Shown here one piece after another: positions 16,691-24,767 of a stretch of DNA of 64,000 nt. The DNA lies in the NCBI RefSeq assembly GCF_003710255.1, contig NZ_RHIB01000002.1, positions 186,001-250,000 on the forward strand. The letters run 5' to 3'. This DNA is from Alteribacter keqinensis. GTDB taxonomy: Bacteria; Bacillota; Bacilli; Bacillales; Salisediminibacteriaceae. The stretch's first letter is position 1; the number at the start of each line of letters is the position of its first letter. The notes beneath the pieces were generated by a model. The model ran no database searches. It had not been told where the DNA came from and saw nothing but the letters and a program-made list of their open reading frames with translations. Made by a program: the position numbers and the translations under genes.

Positions 16691-17077
16691 CCACTCACCC
16701 TTCTTCTTTTCAACAATCACACGCCAAGACTGATACCGGCGCACCAGTACCTCATGCAAAAACCGCATCCGCCCGCCTGTATCCTCATCGTCCGCAAACC
16801 GCTTTTCAACTTCCACCGCCTGCAGCACAGCACCATGAAATTTACCCAGCACCTGCATCGCCTCAGCGTCATCACCAAAAATAGACACAACGGTCATATT
16901 TTCGGGATGATACGGAAGCATCCCCTTCATCACATCACGGAGGAGCCTGTCCCCAATATCAACGTCGCCTTTAATGTAGCACTCGCTTACATATGCGTAC
17001 ACATCTTCAAGCTCGCGCAAAAGCTCCACGTAACTTTCCAGAAACCGCGACTGGGCAGCTGTTACTTTTCCGGACAT
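16673..17077 (-). CDS. Uncharacterised protein downstream of fliT
   Basis: I do not recognise this 134-residue soluble protein. The ATG at 17077 has AGGGTG 7 nt upstream; the TTG one codon earlier is less likely. It is rich in Glu, Arg and Val, predicted mainly helical, with no signal peptide, membrane span or Cys. It starts 25 nt after the fliT stop and runs into the probable terminator, so it is the last gene of the flaG/fliD-fliS-fliT unit. In B. subtilis this position is occupied by the ribosome hibernation factor gene yvyD, which this is not. The position suggests a flagellar accessory or chaperone-like role, which is a guess from context only. Confidence 0.7.
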   Translation of the reverse strand: MSGKVTAAQSRFLESYVELLRELEDVYAYVSECYIKGDVDIGDRLLRDVMKGMLPYHPENMTVVSIFGDDAEAMQVLGKFHGAVLQAVEVEKRFADDEDTGGRMRFLHEVLVRRYQSWRVIVEKKKGEWESSGE

Positions 17078-17101
17078 CAACCATCACCCTAACTCAGACT
17101 G

Positions 17102-17452
17102 CTAGTTTTTCCGATCAATAAACGCCCCGTCAACCGGTCCGCTCTCCCCGTAAGGATTCTCGTACCGGCGTCCGGTCGTCTTTTTCCGCTTCAACTCGTT
17201 CATGTCCATCTTAATATGACGAAGCTCCTCTTGCAACCGCTCCTCAATGAGACTGTTCATATCAACCGCTTCCTTCAGCACCGCCCGCTCCTCATCGGAG
17301 TAGTCCTCAAGCCCGGCCAGCACTTCGCCCCGCTCCTCCAGCATATCTGTGAGACGCTCAATAAACGCCCCACGCTCATCAGGTTCAGGTCGTTCCTTTG
17401 CATAGTCATGAAGGGATTTCGTGATGGTATACAATTCCTGTACCCGTGTCAT
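17102..17452 (-). CDS. fliT: Flagellar protein FliT
   Basis: This 116-residue, highly charged, all-helical protein overlaps the fliS stop by one base pair group (TAATG), implying translational coupling. Size, composition and the fliD-fliS-fliT order match Bacillus FliT, a cytoplasmic export chaperone for the filament cap FliD. Helices with heptad spacing run from about 5 to 95 (for example ERLTDMLEERGEVLAGLEDY); the last 20 residues are polar and likely disordered. FliT sequences are poorly conserved, so the assignment rests on position as much as sequence. It is expected to be sigma-D dependent through the flaG promoter. Confidence 0.8.
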   Translation of the reverse strand: MTRVQELYTITKSLHDYAKERPEPDERGAFIERLTDMLEERGEVLAGLEDYSDEERAVLKEAVDMNSLIEERLQEELRHIKMDMNELKRKKTTGRRYENPYGESGPVDGAFIDRKN

Positions 17453-17853
17453 TACCCTTGAACTCCCGCACCGTGACGACGCTGACGGTCAATCTTGATC
17501 ACCTGTTTCCATGTCTCATGAAAATCAACGACAAACCGCTCCGCTTCCTTAAGCGCCTTCACATCATTTTTCGTGTTCGCGTCCGTCAGACGTGACAAAA
17601 TAAAATCATACATCTGCATCATATTCCGCGCTGTATCCGTTTCCACCCGAAGCGTCACCATAAGCTCACGGATAATATTCTGCGCCTTGATCAGATTTTC
17701 GTTCTTCAGTTCCATGTTTCCCTCTTCCAGCGCCTTCTCCCCGCGCCGGATAAACTTCACACACCCCTCATAGAGCATTAACGTCAGCTCTCCCGGAGTC
17801 TTTGTCTGCATATTCTGCTGTTTATAATTCGCATAAGGATTTCTTACTGCCAT
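17452..17853 (-). CDS. fliS: Flagellin export chaperone FliS
   Basis: The 133-residue protein matches FliS in size and sequence: NPYANYKQQNMQTKTPGEL at the N-terminus, LMLYEGCVKFIRRGEKALEE, then the helical bundle ending in a short tail. FliS binds the C-terminal disordered segment of flagellin, keeps it unfolded for export, and in B. subtilis also ties into the FliW-CsrA flagellin control. It begins 26 nt after the fliD stop and shares its stop codon with the fliT start. The flagellin client (hag) lies 3 kb upstream on the same strand. Confidence 0.95.
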   Translation of the reverse strand: MAVRNPYANYKQQNMQTKTPGELTLMLYEGCVKFIRRGEKALEEGNMELKNENLIKAQNIIRELMVTLRVETDTARNMMQMYDFILSRLTDANTKNDVKALKEAERFVVDFHETWKQVIKIDRQRRHGAGVQG

Positions 17854-17879
17854 CCCAATCGTCCACCTTTCTCAAATTC

Positions 17880-19538
17880 CTACATCATGCCCCCGCCTAG
17901 GAGGGAAAACATCTGATCCGCCTGGGCATTCGCCTTGGCCATTGCCCGTTCAAGAGCCGTAAACTCATTCCAGTACCGCTGTTCAACCTGCTGAAGCCGT
18001 CGCTCAAAATTCGAAATCCGGTCATCCATATTCATCATCTCGCGCCCGAGAGTGAACTGATGCATTGTGCGCCCTTCACGCCCGGCACGCTGGGTCACAC
18101 GGTCAATTGCCGTATCGAGACTTCCCCGAAGGCGCCTTAAAACGCCATCTTCTGCCTGAGTTTCGCCGCTTCCCATAAACAGCTGATAAAGCCCCTCAGG
18201 ATCAGATTCAATCGCCGCACGGAGCCGATCCTCACCGTTAAGCCGCTGCCCGTCCGGCATCGTCCGGCTGTTCGTATCCAGAACAATCTTCCCGCCGTCC
18301 ATATAATCAGACGAACTCACAAGGCCGATCGACGCCAGGTCCTTAAACATCCCCGCCGCCTCATTTTGCACACTCGAGTATAAACTCATCCGCATGCCAC
18401 TGAGAGCAGAGCTGAGAGCCGGATCACGCCTTAAAAGACCACTCATGGCCTTCTCTTCCCACATCTCCACCTCACGCTCGCTCATGGCACGGCGCTCCTC
18501 ATCACTGAGAGGGTGATAATCCCGGAACCGCTCCTCCCGCAGAGACCCATTGATCGTATCCACAAGCTCATTGTATTCCTCAACGAAGGACATGATCTTT
18601 TCCATTATCTTATCCGTATCTGTCTGAGCCGTAATCGTCACCCGCTCATTCCCAACCGTCTCTCCCGTCAACTGATAGTTGATTCCGTTGATCGTGAAGT
18701 TGTTCGTTGTACGCTCGGTGGCATGACCGTTCAGGCTGAAACGGGAATTCTGTCCCTCCTGCCCGGCACCGGTCTCAAGCTGAGGGGGATCCTCAGTTCC
18801 GAACCCAAAACCGAACGCCTCCAACAGGGCACGGCCATTCGCAGACGTCGAAGGATCTCCATCCTCACCCTCAGCTGCCAGGCGGATCGCACTGCCGCTT
18901 CCGCTCTCGGTCATGGTCATAATCATCTGGGGAACCGCGCCTGCCGCCGCGCTCTGATCAAGATATGCATTCACCCCAAGATCCGACCGGTTCATTTTCG
19001 TTAACACCTGTGCGACCGTATCATTATCATTAACGTGAAACGAAACGGTTTCAAACTCTCCTCCCGGACGCTTCACATCAAGGGAAATCGTTGCCCGTCC
19101 GTCAACAAACTCAAGCCCTTCCCCGTCTCCCCACCAGTCTTTAACACGTTGATCCAAGACGTTTTCGTTTACGCCGGGATCATCCGCCCCTGTCGGGGTA
19201 ATCCACGACGTGGCAGTGGCCAGCTGCTGGACCTGAAGCTGCACACTCGTATTAGGGGCATTTCCTACTGCCGTAGCTGTGGCCACACCTGTGTTTGAGC
19301 TGGAGACTGCTTTTTGTAAAAATGTACTCTGAAGCCCGAGACCCGTTGCCCGAAACGAATCACGAAGCTTTGTCATCTGCAGGTTCACGTCCCGGTAGGC
19401 ATTCTGTTTCCATTCAAGAACCTGCCTGTCCTGCTGCATTTTATCCAAAGGAATCCGCTCAGCCTTCATCAGATCGTCGACAATCTGATGCGTATCAAGA
19501 CCCGACGCCAACCCGCCAAATCGAAGCATCTCACTCAT
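17880..19538 (-). CDS. fliD: Flagellar hook-associated protein 2, filament cap FliD
   Basis: This 552-residue cap protein has the FliD_N domain at about 1-110 (RFGGLASGLDTHQIVDDLMKAERIPL start) and the FliD_C domain at about 250-540, with coiled coil in the last 70 residues (NFERRLQQVEQRYWNEFTALE). It forms the cap that helps flagellin subunits fold onto the growing filament outside the cell. The middle has many Asp and Glu residues. The ATG is used with GGAGTG 8 nt upstream. Between flaG and fliD a 10-bp perfect hairpin (19561-19592) lacks a T run and may act as an RNA-stability or attenuation element. It is followed by fliS and fliT. Confidence 0.95.
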   Translation of the reverse strand: MSEMLRFGGLASGLDTHQIVDDLMKAERIPLDKMQQDRQVLEWKQNAYRDVNLQMTKLRDSFRATGLGLQSTFLQKAVSSSNTGVATATAVGNAPNTSVQLQVQQLATATSWITPTGADDPGVNENVLDQRVKDWWGDGEGLEFVDGRATISLDVKRPGGEFETVSFHVNDNDTVAQVLTKMNRSDLGVNAYLDQSAAAGAVPQMIMTMTESGSGSAIRLAAEGEDGDPSTSANGRALLEAFGFGFGTEDPPQLETGAGQEGQNSRFSLNGHATERTTNNFTINGINYQLTGETVGNERVTITAQTDTDKIMEKIMSFVEEYNELVDTINGSLREERFRDYHPLSDEERRAMSEREVEMWEEKAMSGLLRRDPALSSALSGMRMSLYSSVQNEAAGMFKDLASIGLVSSSDYMDGGKIVLDTNSRTMPDGQRLNGEDRLRAAIESDPEGLYQLFMGSGETQAEDGVLRRLRGSLDTAIDRVTQRAGREGRTMHQFTLGREMMNMDDRISNFERRLQQVEQRYWNEFTALERAMAKANAQADQMFSLLGGGMM

Positions 19539-19649
19539 CGTCCCACACTCCCGTTCCTATTCTCTATCTCTTTTATCGGTGCGAGATAGAGATTTGTGAA
19601 GCCATTGATGAAACAAAAAAGAACCCGATTTCTCGAGCTCTGTCTTTAG

Positions 19650-20006
19650 TCAAATCTTTTCATCAATAATAATCCCGGCAAACTCCAGCATCGACGAAAT
19701 CATGTCCAGAAACTCCTCAGGCGGAATCTCTTTAACTACTTCCTGTGTATTCCGATCTACAATTTTTACAAACATCCGGTCTAGTCCTTCGTGGAGCTGA
19801 AACTGGACACTTGTATTCTGTAAGTCTGACAGCTTGTTTACAGTATCCAGCTTTTCCGACAGCTCGTCCTTTGACCAGTTTTTTTTCTTTTCAACTGCTC
19901 TCTCTGACTCTGTCGTCCATCCCTGACGATTATTCTCGGCCCGATCTCCTTGAACCTTTGCAAAAAGGTCATTAACTGTCATCGAACCAACCGGCTTCAC
20001 ATCCAT
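19650..20006 (-). CDS. flaG: Flagellar protein FlaG (YvyC)
   Basis: The 118-residue protein has the FlaG domain at about 55-118: LDTVNKLSDLQNTSVQFQLHEGLDRMFVKIVD then EVVKEIPPEEFLDMISSM. The first half is polar and low in conservation. FlaG affects filament length or assembly. GGGGAGGGG precedes the ATG. A sigma-D promoter lies 40 nt upstream. The unit continues into fliD. Confidence 0.92.
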   Translation of the reverse strand: MDVKPVGSMTVNDLFAKVQGDRAENNRQGWTTESERAVEKKKNWSKDELSEKLDTVNKLSDLQNTSVQFQLHEGLDRMFVKIVDRNTQEVVKEIPPEEFLDMISSMLEFAGIIIDEKI

Positions 20007-20047
20007 GTGAACCCCTCCCCGTATGTAATTGTATGCTTACACTTTAT

Positions 20048-20074
20048 ATATCGGGGTTCGGATCGATTTCTTTA
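20048..20074 (-). promoter_or_regulatory. Sigma-D promoter of flaG-fliD-fliS-fliT
   Basis: On the minus strand TAAA (20074-20071), exactly 15 nt, then CCCGATAT (20055-20048) matches the sigma-D consensus TAAA-N15-GCCGATAT in 11 of 12 positions. Confidence 0.88.
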
Positions 20075-20089
20075 GAAATTAGTGATAAA

Positions 20090-20323
20090 TCAGTGAACGA
20101 GTACGTGGAGCTGCTTTTCAAGAGCAATCACTTCCGCCTTAAGCTTTTCCATTCTCTCTTGGAGCTCTCTTCTTTCATAATCAAAAATGAAAGATTCGGA
20201 ACAAGTCTCCGCAATCGCTTTCATTTCATAGAGCCGGGACTCCATTTGAGCATAAATCTCGTCTTGCGTTTCAACCCAATCAAGCTGGTCTCTAAGAAAT
20301 GCCTTCGTTTCTTTTATTTTCAT
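20090..20323 (-). CDS. Small coiled-coil protein between hag and flaG
   Basis: A 77-residue protein of unknown function. AAGGGGG precedes the ATG. It is almost entirely helical with heptad patterns (ERRELQERMEKLKAEVIALEKQL in the C-terminal half) and one Cys. It has no signal or membrane segment. It lies just upstream of the flaG promoter in the same direction and after the REPIN-like element. Size and composition recall export chaperones of the flagellar system, but I cannot name it. Confidence 0.6.
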   Translation of the reverse strand: MKIKETKAFLRDQLDWVETQDEIYAQMESRLYEMKAIAETCSESFIFDYERRELQERMEKLKAEVIALEKQLHVLVH

Positions 20324-20412
20324 AGATTGCCCCCTTCTAAATAGCTACCTCCCCATGCTGGTCACGCGTTCTTAATTCGAAAGTCTTAAAGTAGTCATTA
20401 ATAAACAACAGG

Positions 20413-20605
20413 GGAAGCGATGGGACGGACCTGGTGCTTCCAATTCGTTTGTCTACTTGTAAAAGTGAACTGATAATCTTAATGGAATAGTAGAGAGGAT
20501 TGAAAATAGGTTACAGTAATGATAAATGCCAACTCACAGAGCCATGAGCCATGCACCTTGTTAGTTTTTATTATTTGGAAGCAACAGGTCCGTCCCAGCG
20601 CTTCC
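20413..20605. repeat. REPIN-like inverted pair of GGGACGGACCT palindromes
   Basis: Two 29-bp arms, 20413-20441 and 20577-20605, are inverted copies of each other with 27 of 29 matches. Each arm is itself closed by GGAAGC and GCTTCC and contains GGGACGGACCTG. A 135-bp spacer without a gene separates them. The layout is that of two REP sequences in opposite orientation, a form mobilised in other bacteria by RAYT transposases; none is present here. Confidence 0.75.
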
Positions 20606-20643
20606 TTAATACACTATTTTGAGATTTTATGTTACCTATGAAT

Positions 20644-20850
20644 TCAGTGCATTTTCCCCGTACCATTACATACTACACATTTCTTTTTAGCAGCAGAGTT
20701 TCTGCTAGTTACATATTTAAATGCATCATAATAAGAAAATTGCCCACCATCAAATAGCTTATCAATCTGTTCGTCTACTCTTTTATACTTCAAATAATTA
20801 GTATCAAGAATATACCCATCAAAGCACTTACTACACTTATCAGAACTCAA
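20644..20850 (-). CDS. Small CxxC zinc-ribbon-like protein
   Basis: The 68-residue protein starts at TTG, with a perfect AGGAGG 8 nt upstream. Two pairs of cysteines, CSKC near residue 6 and CVVCNGTGK near residue 58, suggest one zinc ion. The second pair with GTGK resembles the last repeat of DnaJ-type zinc fingers. The middle (YLKYKRVDEQIDKLFDGGQF) is helical. It sits alone between the REPIN-like element and the flagellin gene. The function is unknown. Confidence 0.65.
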   Translation of the reverse strand: MSSDKCSKCFDGYILDTNYLKYKRVDEQIDKLFDGGQFSYYDAFKYVTSRNSAAKKKCVVCNGTGKMH

Positions 20851-20885
20851 TTTGTTTACCTCCTAATAACCTTGTTAACCTTTTA

Positions 20886-20925
20886 TATAAAAAGAGACCC
20901 CAGCCTAAGCTAGAGCCTCTCTTAA
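20886..20925 (-). terminator. Flagellin gene terminator
   Basis: On the minus strand AAGAGA-GGC pairs with GGG-TCTCTT around a partly paired loop, followed by TTTTTATAT, 15 nt after the hag stop. Confidence 0.75.
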
Positions 20926-20939
20926 GTTGAATAATAAAA

Positions 20940-22100
20940 TTATCCAAGTAATTGTAATACAGATTGTGGTTGTTGATTAGCTTGTGCAAGCATAGATTGT
21001 GAAGCTTGAGAAAGGATGTTAGAACGAGTCATTTCCATCATTTCAGCAGCCATATCAACGTCACGGATACGAGATTCTGCAGCTTGTAAGTTCTCAGCAG
21101 ATGTACCTAAGTTGTTGATTGTGTGCTCTAAACGGTTTTGAACCGCACCAAGTTTAGAACGCTCAGCAGATACAGATTCGATTGCATCATTGATAGTTGT
21201 AATTGCAGCATCGGCAGCAGCTTGAGAAGAGATATCTATACCTTTATTTGCATCAAAAGTCGCTGCTGCGATAGGTTCACTAGCAAGAGATTCTGCATCA
21301 GCTGTTAAATCTTCCTCAGGGTCAGTTGCTACAGCTGATAAACCACTAACACTATTCAAGGCATCTAAAACATCTTGTTTAGTTGCAGAAATATCACCGG
21401 TTGTAGTAGCGGTTCCAGCCTCTTGAGCAAGCGTAATAGTAACAGAACCATCATCATTTAGAGTTGCTGTTGTTTCACTTACTGCATCGTTGTCATTATC
21501 AGTTGCTGCTACTACTTCTATGTTTACTGCTTCACCTGTTAAGTTCGTGACAGTAAAATCTCCAAAACTAGTTGCGTTTGCATCTTCAACTCCAACAACA
21601 CCCAAAGCTTCTGCTCTCATATCATCAATAGAAAGAGATAGATTTTGGCCTCCATTTGCTCCGATGTGGAACTTATTATCTAAAGTACCATCTAAAAGAT
21701 TCTGAGTATTAAATTCCGTATTGTTACCAATACGGCTAATCTCTTGTGAAAGTTGGTCAACTTCTTTTTGAAGTTCAGCGCGATCCTCATCAGTGTTTGT
21801 GTCGTTCGCTGATTGTACTGCTAACTCTCTCATTCGTTGAAGAATGTCGTGAGTTTCATTCAGCGCGCCTTCTGCAGTTTGAATCATAGAAATTCCATCT
21901 TGAGAATTACGAGTAGCTTGATCTAAACCATTAATTTGAGCACGCATTTTCTCAGAGATCGCTAGACCAGCTGCGTCATCTCCAGCACGATTAATACGAA
22001 GTCCTGAAGAAAGCTTCTCCATAGCGCTTTGATTCGCCTGCTGGTTAATCCCCATCTGACGGTGAGTGTTTAACGCTGAAATGTTGTTGTTGATAATCAT
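20940..22100 (-). CDS. hag: Flagellin
   Basis: This is a 386-residue flagellin. The ATG at 22100 has a strong AAGGAGGAA site; the in-frame extension upstream overlaps the untranslated leader and is not coding. The conserved N-terminal domain (IINNNISALNTHRQMGINQQ; SSGLRINRAGDDAAGLAISE) and C-terminal domain (LGAVQNRLEHTINNL; RDVDMAAEMMEMTRSNIL; ending LLG) flank an acidic Thr/Ala/Asp-rich variable region of about 110 residues (about 180-290), which is exposed on the filament. Asp-rich surface domains are common in haloalkaliphiles. Codon use is more A+T-rich than in the surrounding genes. Control is by sigma-D, and probably by CsrA on the leader with FliW as CsrA antagonist. Confidence 0.97.
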   Translation of the reverse strand: MIINNNISALNTHRQMGINQQANQSAMEKLSSGLRINRAGDDAAGLAISEKMRAQINGLDQATRNSQDGISMIQTAEGALNETHDILQRMRELAVQSANDTNTDEDRAELQKEVDQLSQEISRIGNNTEFNTQNLLDGTLDNKFHIGANGGQNLSLSIDDMRAEALGVVGVEDANATSFGDFTVTNLTGEAVNIEVVAATDNDNDAVSETTATLNDDGSVTITLAQEAGTATTTGDISATKQDVLDALNSVSGLSAVATDPEEDLTADAESLASEPIAAATFDANKGIDISSQAAADAAITTINDAIESVSAERSKLGAVQNRLEHTINNLGTSAENLQAAESRIRDVDMAAEMMEMTRSNILSQASQSMLAQANQQPQSVLQLLG

Positions 22101-22134
22101 AATAAAATTCCTCCTTGAGTTTTGGCTTCCGGTC

Positions 22135-22144
22135 ACGTCCTTGT
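22135..22144 (-). promoter_or_regulatory. Candidate CsrA-binding site in the hag leader
   Basis: The minus-strand leader carries ACAAGGACGT, which fits the CsrA consensus ACARGGANGU, at the centre of a near-palindrome (CACAAGGACGTG). It lies about 35 nt before the start codon. A second GGA overlaps the ribosome site (CAAGGAGGA). B. subtilis hag has the same two-site layout. Confidence 0.65.
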
Positions 22145-22218
22145 GAGTGGAAGTTTCGTTTGGTTGTTCACGAAGGAGAACGTCTGCAGCCGTCCTCTTT
22201 GTGAACTTGACACTTCTT

Positions 22219-22245
22219 ATATCGGTCGAAGGTCCTCGGTGTTTA
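22219..22245 (-). promoter_or_regulatory. Sigma-D promoter of hag
   Basis: On the minus strand TAAA (22245-22242), 15 nt, ACCGATAT (22226-22219) matches the sigma-D consensus at 11 of 12 positions. Confidence 0.9.
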
Positions 22246-22403
22246 ATTGTTTTTTGACATTTTTTTAAAATAAATTCGAAGATAAATAAATTGTGTAAAT
22301 ATTGTTTATTTTTGTAAAATTTATGTTGATTTGTAATTATTTATGTCATATTATGGATGTATGGTATATATTACCTACAACTTAATATAGGGAGATGATC
22401 CTG

Positions 22404-22895
22404 ATGAGAGAAGTATATGCAGAAGAATACGAAGTAGGGTATCAGACGTTAGCGCTGTTACCACATGCAGACATGATCTATCAAGCAAAAGCCGTAGAAT
22501 TGGATCGGACAGTTTATGTTGCCCAGCCTTGTATCAAGATTATTGAGTATGCCTGTTTAAGCGGAGGTTCATCATTTAACGGAAGAAGAGATGCTGTGTT
22601 GTTTCATACGGGGTTTCAGAAGAGGGTGCCTGTTCCTTTATCTGTTTCTCACCGCATTTGTGCCTTCCCAACACAGTCTCCTCACATCCATGAGTGTGCC
22701 TGGATATTTTCACAGCACCTGAAGAAAGTATCTGAAATAGAAGAAAAGGATTCGCCGCCAAAGCAAAAAAAGAAGCCCCACTCGAGGGTTCACTTTTCCA
22801 CGGGGAAGCACCTGGATTTAAATGTGTCCAAGCATGTGCTGGACAAGCAAATGACAAGAGCGTCCCACTGCATGTCACTGTTTGCGAAACTGTAA
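22404..22895 (+). CDS. comK: Competence transcription factor ComK
   Basis: The 163-residue protein starts at the ATG at 22404, with GGGAG 9 nt upstream; the earlier ATG at 22395 touches that site. ComK family features are EEYEVGYQTLALLP at the N-terminus, CLSGGSSFNGRRDA (the CRFFGSSYAGR-like core) near 50 and RICAFPTQSPHIHECAWIF near 85, followed by conserved patches in the C-terminal third. ComK binds K-boxes (AAAA-N5-TTTT) and activates DNA-uptake and recombination genes; comFA/comFC in this window are typical targets, but I did not find clear K-boxes. It is divergent from hag inside the flagellar locus, unlike the B. subtilis position. The C-terminal 30 residues (SKHVLDKQMTRASHCMSL) are compatible with the Clp adaptor-binding tail of ComK. 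Confidence 0.88.
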   Translation: MREVYAEEYEVGYQTLALLPHADMIYQAKAVELDRTVYVAQPCIKIIEYACLSGGSSFNGRRDAVLFHTGFQKRVPVPLSVSHRICAFPTQSPHIHECAWIFSQHLKKVSEIEEKDSPPKQKKKPHSRVHFSTGKHLDLNVSKHVLDKQMTRASHCMSLFAKL

Positions 22896-22965
22896 AATTA
22901 CAATTGTCACTAATAAAAAATAAAAAGGAGGGCGTAATCGGCCTCCTCAAATCCACATATCTATT

Positions 22966-22992
22966 AACGTTCACTATAGTGAACGTTTTTTC
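22966..22992 (+). terminator. comK terminator
   Basis: A perfect palindrome AACGTTCACTATAGTGAACGTT with a T run follows comK. A second hairpin, AGGAGGGC/GGCCTCCT, lies just before it at about 22926-22947. Confidence 0.88.
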
Positions 22993-23004
22993 TTTAAAAA
23001 AAGG

Positions 23005-23700
23005 TTAGCGGTATGCGTCGACCCATCCGTTTCGAATGGATTTGACGAGGGCATCTGTGCGGTCATTGGCATTCATCTTTTTAAGCAGATGACTGATAAT
23101 CGTGCTGATCGTTGAAGGCGCCAGGTAAAGTGACTGGGCAATCTGCAGATTATTGTTTCCTTCCAGCAGGAGCTGAAGAACATTCTGTTCGTTTTCAGAT
23201 AGAATCTCCTGTACAATTTCTTTTTGAAGAATCAGCTTCTTAATCGGCTGTTCTCTTAATTTGATGCGTTCGATCTCAAGTATCAGCACTGAATGATAGG
23301 CCGGCTCCAAGAACAGTGCCTGTTCTTTCATATGCCTGAACACAAAAGTAGCGTTTTCTTTAAAATAGCGCAGTGACATAAAACCCTGGATATTGTTATT
23401 TATGTACGGAAACAGAGAAGCCGGGTTGTCTTCCACGCTTGCTACAATAATATTTGTATGAGCTTCTGATTCAATAAGTGCATGAAGTCTGCGTACGGTG
23501 GAGCGGTCATGGCTATGGGCGAGCACCACAATAAAATCGTAATGATTATCTATTCTAGGCAATGCTGAAAGGTGATCAAACTGACAGTCTGCATACTCAT
23601 ACGATAACTCTTCCATATCACTTGCGGTTAAATGTTGGTTTTGATCCAAAAACAGAACATTTGCTGTGATAGTTGGAGTGTTCGTCATTGTAATCATCAT
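23005..23700 (-). CDS. LuxR-type regulator with degenerate receiver domain (DegU-like)
   Basis: This is a 231-residue protein with AGGAG 6 nt before the ATG. The C-terminal 65 residues are a NarL/LuxR helix-turn-helix (LSENEQNVLQLLLEGNNNLQ, then STISTIISHLLKKMNANDRT) and end in SIRNGWVDAYR, very like the [10 protein letters not shown] end of the DegU in this window. The N-terminal 120 residues resemble a receiver but lack the acidic pocket, and the phospho-acceptor position reads DFIVVLAHS where DegU has [10 protein letters not shown]. It is therefore probably phosphorylation-independent or ligand-controlled. It lies between comK and csrA-fliW on the minus strand. A role in motility or competence choice is suggested by context only. 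Confidence 0.8.
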   Translation of the reverse strand: MMITMTNTPTITANVLFLDQNQHLTASDMEELSYEYADCQFDHLSALPRIDNHYDFIVVLAHSHDRSTVRRLHALIESEAHTNIIVASVEDNPASLFPYINNNIQGFMSLRYFKENATFVFRHMKEQALFLEPAYHSVLILEIERIKLREQPIKKLILQKEIVQEILSENEQNVLQLLLEGNNNLQIAQSLYLAPSTISTIISHLLKKMNANDRTDALVKSIRNGWVDAYR

Positions 23701-23959
23701 TTAGATCTCCTTTCTGTTACTTTATACCAATAGCTTATCAGTTATTTCGAAAATCCAACAAGATTCGATTGTCGTTTTTTGTTTGTGACTCTCATAGGTA
23801 TTTTCTTGTTTTTTGGGGGTGTTTTATGATTTTTCACAATTAAACTAGTAATTTGTAAATTTACTCACACCTCAAATAGACCAAAAGAACTATTCACCGC
23901 CATTCCTCTGCCGTATCGTGAGTCTTAAGTCACTTCGATTTTAAACCGTGACCCTGAAC

Positions 23960-24190
23960 CTAAGACTTATTAACCGAGTCGGATAATTTTTTCAACATTT
24001 CGACAGTGGTGAGTGCAGCGGCCTGGTTTTCGTTCTGTATGGCGTCGTAAATTTCCTTACGGTGAATATCGATATGGCGGGGGGCTTCGATCCCGAGCTT
24101 TACCTGATCCCCGTCAACAGCAATAATTTTCACTTCAATGTCGTCACTGACCTTGATTGACTCATTCAGCTTTCTTGAGAGGACCAGCAT
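23960..24190 (-). CDS. csrA: Carbon storage/translation regulator CsrA
   Basis: The 76-residue protein begins [20 protein letters not shown] and contains [20 protein letters not shown], with the RNA-binding Arg 6 and the conserved basic patch present. It is a dimeric RNA-binding protein that blocks translation of flagellin mRNA in Bacillus by covering GGA sites. It is released when FliW binds it. Its start codon lies 2 nt after the fliW stop, so the two are coupled. The target leader of hag is 2 kb away in this window. Confidence 0.97.
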   Translation of the reverse strand: MLVLSRKLNESIKVSDDIEVKIIAVDGDQVKLGIEAPRHIDIHRKEIYDAIQNENQAAALTTVEMLKKLSDSVNKS

Positions 24191-24192
24191 CG

Positions 24193-24645
24193 TTACCGGG
24201 CCTCCCTGTGTGCAGAGGTCTCTGTAAGAAACCGGTGCCGGGTATGGTACTTACCGTCCTGCAAAAGAACTTGTTTTCCTCTTTTTTCACGGTTGTTAAT
24301 CACAATCGGTCCGCTTAAGTTGACCGTCGTCTCCTCAAAGGGATCCTTGACCGTAAGCACACCGAATATGGATACCTCTTCTTCATTCTTAATTTCCAGC
24401 TGCTCAATCGTACTGTCCGTTAATTCAACACGGTAATCAGAGAAAAATGGAAAAGGGTCTGCCATAACAAAGGCAAGTTCTGAGGTAGTTACGGATTGGA
24501 GAATGTAAAACGGGCTCGGTTCTGCGCTGAAAGGAAGCATTACAAATGAGCGCTCCTCTTCAAAGCTTGGAATCCCGTGGGGAAAATGAATAACCTGACT
24601 GTCATCCACTTCCACATCTCCTGAATATTTTGTTTTCAGCTGCAA
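24193..24645 (-). CDS. fliW: Flagellar assembly factor FliW
   Basis: The 150-residue protein starts at TTG 24645, with GGAGTG 8 nt upstream, giving a length near the 143 aa of B. subtilis FliW; the longer frame upstream lacks a ribosome site. FliW features: [20 protein letters not shown] near 20, [20 protein letters not shown], and [23 protein letters not shown] near 105. It binds free flagellin or CsrA, relieving CsrA repression of hag once the hook is complete. It lies directly upstream of csrA. Confidence 0.95.
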   Translation of the reverse strand: MQLKTKYSGDVEVDDSQVIHFPHGIPSFEEERSFVMLPFSAEPSPFYILQSVTTSELAFVMADPFPFFSDYRVELTDSTIEQLEIKNEEEVSIFGVLTVKDPFEETTVNLSGPIVINNREKRGKQVLLQDGKYHTRHRFLTETSAHREAR

Positions 24646-24767
24646 GAAGATCACTCCAAAATTTAAGCATATGTCTATTTTAGAAAAAGTTACCTCAAAA
24701 GCCAATAGTAAATTACGAATTATTACGAAAATCTTACAAAATTCTATATTTTTTTGTAAAACAATAG

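Noticed and set aside
23908-23955. csrA terminator
   Set aside because: Nested inverted repeats (AGTCTTA/TAAGACT, GTCAC/GTGAC) are present, but no T run follows on the minus strand, so I did not call it.
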